A DNA stretch of 42,987 nt from Prorocentrum cordatum. Its lineage: Eukaryota > Sar > Dinophyceae > Prorocentrales > Prorocentraceae. The stretch covers positions 133,082 through 176,068 of the forward strand of contig CAUYUJ010019591.1 in NCBI GenBank assembly GCA_963575745.1. Direction: 5' to 3'. Under the pieces are notes generated by a model that did no database searches, was not told the DNA's origin, and was given only the letters and a program-made list of their open reading frames with translations. Shown piece by piece: positions 37,151-42,987 of this stretch (positions within the stretch are counted from its first letter, which is position 1; each line of letters begins with the position of its first letter). The translations under genes were made by a program, and so were the position numbers.

Positions 37151-37488
37151 AGCGTCCGAAGCGTCCCCGAGGGCCCCTGGGACCGCCAGGAACAGTTCGA
37201 GACCACCGAAAACGGCCCGCGAGCGCTCCAAGACGCGTATAGATAGCCTCAGGAATGGCCAGGAAGCCCCGAAGACGTTCCAAGAGAGCTCCATGAGGCC
37301 CCGAAGGCATCCCAAGAGGCCTCCCAAGAGAGCCGCGACAAGCCAAAATCGTTGATTTTTATCGTTTGTTCCGAGGTTTTTGGCCTTCTCGCTTTTTCGG
37401 GATTCCGACGCTCCAAGGCCGTCCAAGAGTCTCCCAAAACCGCTCCAAGACGGCCGAAGAGGCCCCCAAGACCGCCCAAAGACGGCCC
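37150..37488 (-). repeat. CCTCTTGGGGG array, reversed orientation, left part
   Basis: GGCCCCCAAGAGGCC-type units, the reverse complement of the arrays at 29-33 kb. A reversed copy of conserved module (c) is at about 37335-37400 (GGCCTTCTCGC, AAAATCGTTGATTT). It is interrupted at 37489-37509 by the retrocopy insertion. Confidence 0.85.
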
Positions 37489-37509
37489 AAGAGACCCCCA
37501 AAATCGTCC
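37489..37509 (+). repeat. Target-site duplication, left
   Basis: 21 bp, starting AAGAGACCCCC and ending AAAATCGTCC, identical to 38898-38918. The last three bases overlap the possible 5' end of the spliced leader, so the true duplication is 18-21 bp. Confidence 0.95.
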
Positions 37510-37528
37510 GTAGCCATTTTGGCTCAAG
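37507..37528 (+). other. Genomic DinoSL (spliced leader) sequence
   Basis: The 22-nt sequence matches the conserved dinoflagellate spliced leader (ending CCATTTTGGCTCAAG). It is not an SL RNA gene: no GT donor follows it; instead it is joined to a relict SL and a coding region. Confidence 0.95.
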
Positions 37529-37543
37529 CCGTGTTGGCTCAAT
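37529..37543 (+). other. Relict spliced leader
   Basis: CCGTGTTGGCTCAAT matches CCATTTTGGCTCAAG at 12 of 15 positions, directly after the intact leader. A relict beginning at CCATTTTGG is what results when an earlier retrocopy is trans-spliced at the internal TAG of its own leader. Confidence 0.85.
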
Positions 37544-37586
37544 CAGCGGCCCGAAGGTGTTTGCGATAGCCCGAGCAGTCACAGAC

Positions 37587-38549
37587 ATGGCGATTCCCTG
37601 CTGGCAGGTTGCTCTCCTGGTGTCTTTCCACATCGCCATCCTGCTCGGAGGCGTGCCTGTCGTTTCTCGGATGTACAGACGAGGTGCGACGCCAGCAGCG
37701 CCGCACGATACCGAAGGCCTATCGCACCCTGGCGTGGACCGGGGTCGGCGCGTCGTCCCGGGCAGTGGCCACCAGAACACGACCCAGTCTGCCAGTTCTA
37801 TCGGGCGTCGGCTCCTTCCTATGATCTACTCGATTCCAGTGAAGTTATACCACTCGGGCAGCACATGGTTTCAGTCCCTGCTGGATGGTAACGAGCACGC
37901 GACGTATCTTAATGAGTACACGCTGGATATACGATGTGCGGGCCGAAAAGGTTGTGAAGATAGCGCAGTTGACAATGTCACCCAATTTTTCCCGGGATAA
38001 TTTCACACATCATCCGTTGATTTTACTACGAATCCCATGTTGTTTTGTTCAGATAGTGATTGCACATGGTCTTTCTTTCTTCGAGTGACAAGGTCGGTTC
38101 CAACCATGCGCATCATATTTCTTGAGAGAACAAACATAGTGAAAATGGCGTTGGCTGGAGACGGATACGGTGGTCGGCGGCCTGGCCATGCCAGGGGGAG
38201 GATCATTCCAAGCGTGCTATTAAAGGATTGCGAGGTTCTTATCAAGGAGTATGCTACAATAGTTGAAGGATTTTCAGTGTTGCCACGTTCGTTTCCACTT
38301 CTGCACGTGAGGTACGAAGAGATGCAGATGAACTTGAGCGGCGTCCTGGGTGATGTCGGAAGGTTCTTGGACGTCCCCTTCGACGACATCGTGGAGTCCA
38401 GTGTGGAAAAGTTGGCGGGCCACGGTGAGGATTTACGTGCCCGGATAACGAACTTCAAACATGTGTTTAAACACATGAGCAAATCGAAGCCGTGTTTGTT
38501 ATCAATGCTTGCGTCTGACAAGGCAGAGGTGTTTCCGCGTTGCACATGA
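37587..38549 (+). CDS. Sulfotransferase-like type II membrane protein, retrocopy
   Basis: The first ATG after the SLs, 37587, gives MAIPCWQVALLVSFHIAILL, a signal-anchor helix as in Golgi sulfotransferases. IPVKLYHSGSTWFQSLL (HSGSTW at residues 89-94) corresponds to the 5'-phosphosulfate loop that binds PAPS, though the usual Lys is replaced by His. IIFLERTNIVKMALA fits the 3'-phosphate-binding motif, and LLHVRYEEMQMNLSGVLGDV followed by FLDVPF is the usual C-terminal pattern. The family transfers sulfate from PAPS to carbohydrate or similar acceptors in the Golgi. A TAA at 37998-38000 interrupts the single frame; it is either disabling or lies in a retained 102-nt intron (37951-38052). Ends at TGA 38547-38549. 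Function of this copy is uncertain. Confidence 0.7.
37951..38052 (+). other. Candidate 102-nt intron in the retrocopy
   Basis: AAAAG|GTTGTG at 37946-37956 and TTGTTTTGTTCAG|AT ending at 38052 form a convincing pyrimidine-rich GT-AG pair. The length is a multiple of three and the in-frame TAA at 37998 lies inside. A mature-mRNA retrocopy should lack introns, so this would be intron retention in the template or later gain. Confidence 0.4.
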
Positions 38550-38899
38550 CGCGTCACCCGCTGCGTGCCCGATGCGCATGGGAGTTCGGGAGCGCCGGAG
38601 CCTCGGGAGCCGCCTCGGCGGCTGACCTGCAGGGGCGGACGAGAGGCTCACACAGGGGCCCTCCGAGTCCCTCTTCCCTCCACCCCCTTCGTGCCAGACG
38701 ACACGACGGGTTCCACTCTTTGGTAAAGCGCGGCGTGGTTTGGGATTTTTCGTAGGATTGTCGCAGGCATATGTTTTGTCGCACGCAATTGTCTTGGTTC
38801 TTCTGCACGTGTCACCTTACAAAGTATGACTGACATCATGTTTCACGGTCGTTAGCTCATATCCTTGACGATGACCATGTCTCCAAACAAAAAAAAAAA
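38550..38899 (+). other. 3' untranslated region and poly(A) of the retrocopy
   Basis: About 340 nt after the stop, ending CCAAAC then A11 (38889-38899) directly before the right target-site duplication. No AATAAA is visible, as usual for dinoflagellates. Confidence 0.85.
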
Positions 38900-38918
38900 G
38901 AGACCCCCAAAATCGTCC
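38898..38918 (+). repeat. Target-site duplication, right
   Basis: Identical to 37489-37509; its first two A residues overlap the poly(A) tail. Confidence 0.95.
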
Positions 38919-39475
38919 CAAGACGGCTCAGGAGAGCCCCGAGATGGCCCAGGAGCCGCCCAAGACGGTTCCAGGAGAGCCTCGACAGGGCTTCAAGACT
39001 GCCTAAGCGAGCCCAGCGGCCCCCAAGAGGGCCCCGCGAGGCCCCGCGAGGCCCCACAGAGGCCCCCAAGAGCTTCCCCGGAGGCCCCCAGAGGCCCCCA
39101 AGATGCCCAAAAATGGTCCTGAGCGCGCCCCAAGACGCCTCCAGGAGAGCCCAACAGGCCTCCGAGAGGCCCCCAAGAGGCCCACTGGAGGCCCTCAGGA
39201 GGTCGTCCCCATCATGTTCCCGGAAGGCGGTCCGGGAACATGATTCCGCGCCTTGGAGGAGTATTCTGCGCCTGCCGAGGCGCCTTGGACGACGTACGTA
39301 TGTTTCTATAGATTGTCCTTCTCCTGTGTACACAATCCTCCATGGTTTACGTATGTTTATATTTATATATAGACATATATATATATACATATACATACAT
39401 ACATACATACATACATACATACATACATACATACATACATACATACATGCATACATACATATATGCATGCATGTG

Positions 39476-39512
<37 letters not shown>

Positions 39513-40130
39513 GGAGGGGGTCCTGGACCAGGGGGGGGCCTCACTTCGCCCAGTGGCTGTGGTCACCCCCCCGCCGGAGACGCCAGGACGCTCCCAGGAC
39601 CCTCTAAAATGGCTCCAGGACGCCCTCAGGACAGCCCGAGAGAGGTCCGAAGCGGCCCGGGAGCACTCCAAGACGGTTAAAAAGCTGCCAAAGCGTCCCA
39701 GCAGGTCTCCGACAGCACTCCCGGGAGGGGCCCAATAGGAAATTGTCACTGATGTTTAATGAGTTTTGAAGGGTTTTGGCGTTCTCCCCAGTTCGGCTTC
39801 CAGACGCTCCAAGGCGGCCCAAGAGGCCCGAAAGATCGCCTCAAGACGAGCCCAGAGGCCCCCAAGAGATCACCGAGACAGCCCAAGAGGGCCCCAAGAC
39901 GGCCCAGGAAGCTTCCAAGACGGCCCAAAAGAGCTCCCAGAAAACTCCAAGAGGAGCCCCAGATGGGGAACACGAACTGACATTTCGAGCCCTCGCCCAC
40001 CAGAAGCTCCCAAGAGGCCCCCAGGAGTCCGCAAGAGGCCTCGAGAGGCCCCCAGGAAGCTCCAAGAGGCCTCCAAAAGGCGCCGAAAGGACGCCGCAAG
40101 GCTTCCAGACGCTGGTGATAATGACACTGA
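38919..40130 (-). repeat. CCTCTTGGGGG array, reversed orientation, right part
   Basis: Continuation of the array split by the retrocopy (38919-39210), then, after microsatellites, a second block at 39590-40110. A reversed module (c) lies at about 39745-39800 (TTTTGGCGTTCTCCCC). (ATAC)n and (TA)n microsatellites occupy about 39360-39510. No gene. Confidence 0.8.
39211..39244. repeat. Perfect 13-bp inverted repeat
   Basis: ATCATGTTCCCGG and CCGGGAACATGAT flank an 8-nt loop (AAGGCGGT). Confidence 0.95.
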
Positions 40131-40235
40131 TGATTATGCAGGGCGGCCTCAGGCCCACAACCTAAATCCCAAATACTGCTCACGCGGCATGCAAGACGCT
40201 GCGGAGATATCCTCGAGTTCGGCGGGGGAGCTTCG

Positions 40236-40294
40236 GAGACGACGGTGACGAAAATGATGACGATGATGACGACTATTATGAAGTTGACGACGAC

Positions 40295-40329
<35 letters not shown>

Positions 40330-40930
40330 GGAGGAGGAGGAGGAGGAGGAGGAGGAGGAAGAAGATTATGATGATGATGTTGACAGTGGGAATGATGGTG
40401 ATGCTGATGCTGATGATGATGATGTTGATGATGGTGATCGTGATGTGAGTGATGGTGGTGATGATGATGGTGGTGATGCTGACGATCATGATGACGATGA
40501 CGGTGATGCCGTTGAGGATGGTGATGTTGACGATCATTATGATGATGCTGCTGATGGTCAGGATGATAACGCCGATGCTGATAATAATGGTGGCGATGCT
40601 GTTTATGGTGCTTGTGATGCAGGAGTGGGCGGATGATGAAGATGATGACGATGATGATGACGATAACGATGACGACGATCACGACGACGACGACGATAAT
40701 GATGACGATGGCGATGATGAGGATGATTATGTTGATAATTCAGGTGACGATATTGACGATGATGACGACGATGGCGATGATGACGATGGTGATGACGATG
40801 TTGTTGCTGATGGTGGTGATGGTGACGATTGTGATGATGGTGATGGTCATTGTGATGATGACGATGCCGCTGACGATGACGCCGGATATGATGGTGATGA
40901 GGATGGCGATGATGACGATGACGATTATCT
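40236..40930 (+). repeat. (GAT)n array
   Basis: GAT/GAC repeats with a short (GGA)n segment at 40325-40360; same strand polarity as the others. Confidence 0.95.
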
Positions 40931-40933
40931 TAG

Positions 40934-40974
40934 CTAGAACTTGAGCGCGCGCGAAGCGCGCGCGATGGTTCTAG
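40934..40974. repeat. Large GC hairpin at array boundary
   Basis: CTAGAAC and GTTCTAG enclose CGCGCGCG-AAG-CGCGCGCG. It separates the (GAT)n array from an AT-rich stretch (40975-41060) of TATATA/TGTATA and a (GA)n tract (41062-41096). Confidence 0.9.
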
Positions 40975-41059
40975 TATATATGTATAAATATGTTTATATA
41001 TACACATATATATATATACATGTGTATAAGTATATGTGTATATATACATGTATATATAT

Positions 41060-41096
<37 letters not shown>

Positions 41097-41099
<3 letters not shown>

Positions 41100-42250
41100 G
41101 TCGGCGGCTAGGCATAGTCACTGAGCTGGCGAAAGCGGCGTTAGTAGGAGCACGAAGCGCGAATTAGGCCACCCTGCAGGAGGGGAGGGAGGAGGTTCCC
41201 GTCGGCGGCGGGAGGGAGGGAAAAGCCGGGTCCGCTCAGAGCGGGGCCAGACGCGCGCGGAGGCGGCGCCGGGGGGGGGGGGGACCAGCGGCGGCGGGCC
41301 AGCGGCCGGGCGGGCCGAAGCGTGGAGCCAGTGCCCAGCAGGGGCATGGTGAAGAAGGACAACGCGAAAAGGAGCCCCGAGCCCCGTGGGGGACCAGGGA
41401 CCCGAGTTGGCACGGCTGAGCTGCCGGAGCAGCGGGCGGCCGAGGCGGTGCAGTGCGAAATTTCCTCCAGGCGAGGGGTGTGGGCTTGAAAGCCAGGCAA
41501 GGCGGGGGGGGGGCGGGAGGAGGGAGCGGGCGCGGGCGGCAAGACCAGCCCGGGGCCCCGGGGCGAGGGGGGCGCGGCCGGAGGGCCGGGGGCAGGCCCG
41601 CCGAGAGGGCGAGGGCCGCCGGGGAGCGACGAGAGACACCGAACTGCACTGTCAGCATAAACAGGAGGCCCCGCAGCGCGAGGGCCAGGGAGAAAAGGCA
41701 AAGAGCGCAGAGCCCCAGCAGGCAACCTGGGCGCCTGCGAGGCTGGAGGCGAAGGGGGGCGAAGACCCGGCCCGCAGAAATCACCGAGCAGGGCGTGCAC
41801 CGCCCCAGCAGAAGCCAGGCGGGCGCCGGAGCGCGAGCGGGCAAGCGACAGTTAGGGGCCACGGAGGGCGTCCGTCCCCGAGTGGTGAGGGGGGGCCAGC
41901 GCCCGGAGCGTCCACAGAGGCACAGGCAGGGGCAGGGGGAGGACGGCGTCACGCTAGGGCAGCACGATGGAACGTCGTGCGCCCGGGGTGCGGGAGTGCC
42001 GGGCGAGGAGCGCCCGTTGGGACGTAACTCGTCGCTCTCCAGTGGCGGGGAGGAGAACCATCACGACGTCCGGGGGGACGCACGGCGGTGGAGCGTGGGC
42101 GGGGGCACCGAACTGGCGCACTGTCGGGTAAATGGGAGGCGGCCCGGCCCCAAGGGGGGGGGCCGGGGCGGGCCTTGTTGAGGGGGCACAGGGCCGTCGG
42201 ACGCGGCGCGGGCGCTAGTGCGGGGGAGCGGGGGAGCAGCGGCTCAGACC
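41097..42250. other. GC-rich region, no confident gene
   Basis: Very GC-rich and open in several frames on both strands, all with Pro/Gly/Arg/Ala composition and no domain-like text. I see no start, motif or splice pattern to choose one. It may be a CpG-rich regulatory or repeat region. Confidence 0.5.
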
Positions 42251-42259
42251 ATGGTACAA

Positions 42260-42289
42260 ACCATGAGGATCAGTTCGGATCCTCATGGT
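42260..42289. repeat. Perfect 12-bp inverted repeat
   Basis: ACCATGAGGATC and GATCCTCATGGT flank a 6-nt loop (AGTTCG). Confidence 0.95.
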
Positions 42290-42392
42290 GAGTACCGGGT
42301 GGAGCTCCCTGGGCGCCGCTGCCTGGAGTGCTCATTGCTGGGTCATGCTGGGTCAGCGCGCCGCTTCCCTTTCCCGGGAGGCTCTGGGCCTT

Positions 42393-42689
42393 TTATTTCG
42401 CCCTAGCCGAGCCCAGGGAGGCCCTACCTCTTCTGGACCTGTTTTTATCCCAGGCTTGGTGCCAGTCGATCTTGAGACCGTGTCTCCGGCACAGGATGCG
42501 GATGCCGAAGTCTTCGTCGACGAGCTGGGTTACGAAGTCTTCGCAGATCTGGTCCCTCCCTTCGGGGTCGTACGTGGCCCCTTGGCGACCTGCTTTGTGG
42601 TCACAGAGGGCATTATACCCGATGACTAGCATGGGGCCACATTCCCGCTTGAGGCGGTTGACGACCTCGGGCCAGTTCTCCTCCCTTCT
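42393..42689 (-). CDS. Exon of an unknown minus-strand gene
   Basis: On the minus strand, after an acceptor-like GGGGGCAG|AAGG at about 42690, the frame reads EENWPEVVNRLKRECGPMLV, then IGYNALCDHKAGRQGATYDP, then QICEDFVTQLVDEDFGIRIL, then KIDWHQAWDKN. Composition is that of a normal globular protein. After WDKN the frame turns Arg/Ser rich, and donor-like AACAG|GTCC lies there (about 42440-42450), so the coding exon may end at about 42447 rather than at the stop at 42393. The family is not recognised. Upstream exons would lie to the right, in or beyond the (TCG)n DNA. Confidence 0.5.
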   Translation of the reverse strand, partial: RREENWPEVVNRLKRECGPMLVIGYNALCDHKAGRQGATYDPEGRDQICEDFVTQLVDEDFGIRILCRRHGLKIDWHQAWDKNRSRRGRASLGSARAK

Positions 42690-42699
42690 GCCCCCCCCC

Positions 42700-42987
42700 G
42701 GGACATTCGCAGCGCGTCGTCGTCGTCGTCGTCGTCGTCGATTACGGCTGGCTTACGCAGCACGCAGCACTCACATCCCCAACCCCCTGGGGCTTGGGGT
42801 ATACGCATGGCGGCGTCGTCGTCGTCGGCGTTGTCGTCGTCGTCGTCGTTGACTAAGGCTGGCCCACGCAGCACCCCTTCCCCCCCCCGGGACATCCGCA
42901 GCGCGTCGTCGTCGTCATCATCTTCATCCTCCTCCGACGTCGTCGATGCTGTCGGTCATCGTCGTCGGCGTCGGCGGCGTCGTCGTC
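42700..42987 (+). repeat. (TCG)n with a duplicated CCCCGGGACATYCGCAGCGCG block
   Basis: The block CCCCCCCGGGACAT followed by CGCAGCGCGTCGTCG occurs at about 42700 and 42882, with a related GGCTGGCTTACGCAGCA/GGCTGGCCCACGCAGCA pair between. No gene. Confidence 0.8.

Larger units (their letters stand above)
37507..38899 (+). mobile_element. Retroposed mRNA (processed retrocopy) with SL and poly(A)
   Basis: It has every hallmark of target-primed reverse transcription of a mature dinoflagellate mRNA. A full spliced leader is at the 5' end, a coding region follows in sense, an A11 tail (38889-38899) closes the 3' end, and perfect 21-bp duplications flank it. Removing it and one duplication restores a continuous CCCAAGAGACCCCC/AAGACGGCTC repeat array, so the empty site is visible by eye. 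The leader is followed by a second, relict leader, so the template gene had been retroposed before. The enzyme is presumably a LINE-type reverse transcriptase elsewhere in the genome. Confidence 0.95.

Noticed and set aside
37507-37528. SL RNA gene
   Set aside because: No GT donor or Sm-site-like region follows the leader; instead a relict SL and a coding region follow, with poly(A) and TSD, so it is a retrocopy.
41236-42181. Overlapping long frames on both strands in the GC-rich block
   Set aside because: Several frames are open at once because stop codons are rare at this GC content; none has protein-like composition or motifs.

Overview
The window looks like nuclear DNA of a dinoflagellate. 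A genomic copy of the dinoflagellate trans-spliced leader (DinoSL) lies at 37507-37528. Introns with GC-AG and GA-AG boundaries can be placed from matching protein frames, one of them an introner-type intron with terminal inverted repeats. The DNA is GC-rich and gene-sparse, with kilobases of (GAT)n, (GGA)n, (TCG)n, (CT)n and (TG)n arrays. A Prorocentrum-like species is my guess only; the sequence does not settle it.

Region 1 (1-19,300) carries genes on the + strand: an unknown 5'-partial gene (1-819); a small unknown (1783-2082); a long gene broken by in-frame TGA and TAA (3574-6130); a small basic protein (6643-7113); a frameshifted unknown of about 830 residues (7929-10447); an OTU-like protease gene with a GA-AG intron (11325-13213); a CENP-B/pogo-like DDE transposase in the same frame (13262-15991); and an endonuclease/exonuclease/phosphatase (EEP) gene whose W-rich last exon is at about 18765-19199. 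Scattered through it are more than 40 copies of a 20-26 nt hairpin: fixed core CCGC-AGCA-GCGG, outer stem bases that vary but usually stay complementary, always the same strand, translated in all three frames and also present between genes. None is seen after 19,281. This is the best candidate here for an undescribed system.

Region 2 (19,300-28,700) is mostly trinucleotide arrays. It contains a three-exon + strand membrane protein gene (22261-23729), whose first visible intron is a 185-nt introner with inverted-repeat ends and duplicated splice junctions, and a probable multi-exon minus-strand membrane protein gene (about 25933-27880).

Region 3 (28,700-40,130) is dominated by a degenerate CCTCTTGGGGG repeat family with embedded conserved modules, + oriented up to 33.1 kb and reversed from 37.1 kb. 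Inside one reversed array sits a complete retroposed mRNA: DinoSL, a second relict SL, a sulfotransferase-like coding region, a poly(A) tail, and 21-bp perfect target-site duplications. Region 4 (40,130-42,987) has (GAT)n, a GC hairpin, AT-rich and (GA)n DNA, a GC-rich block without a convincing gene, and a minus-strand exon of an unknown gene at 42393-42689.
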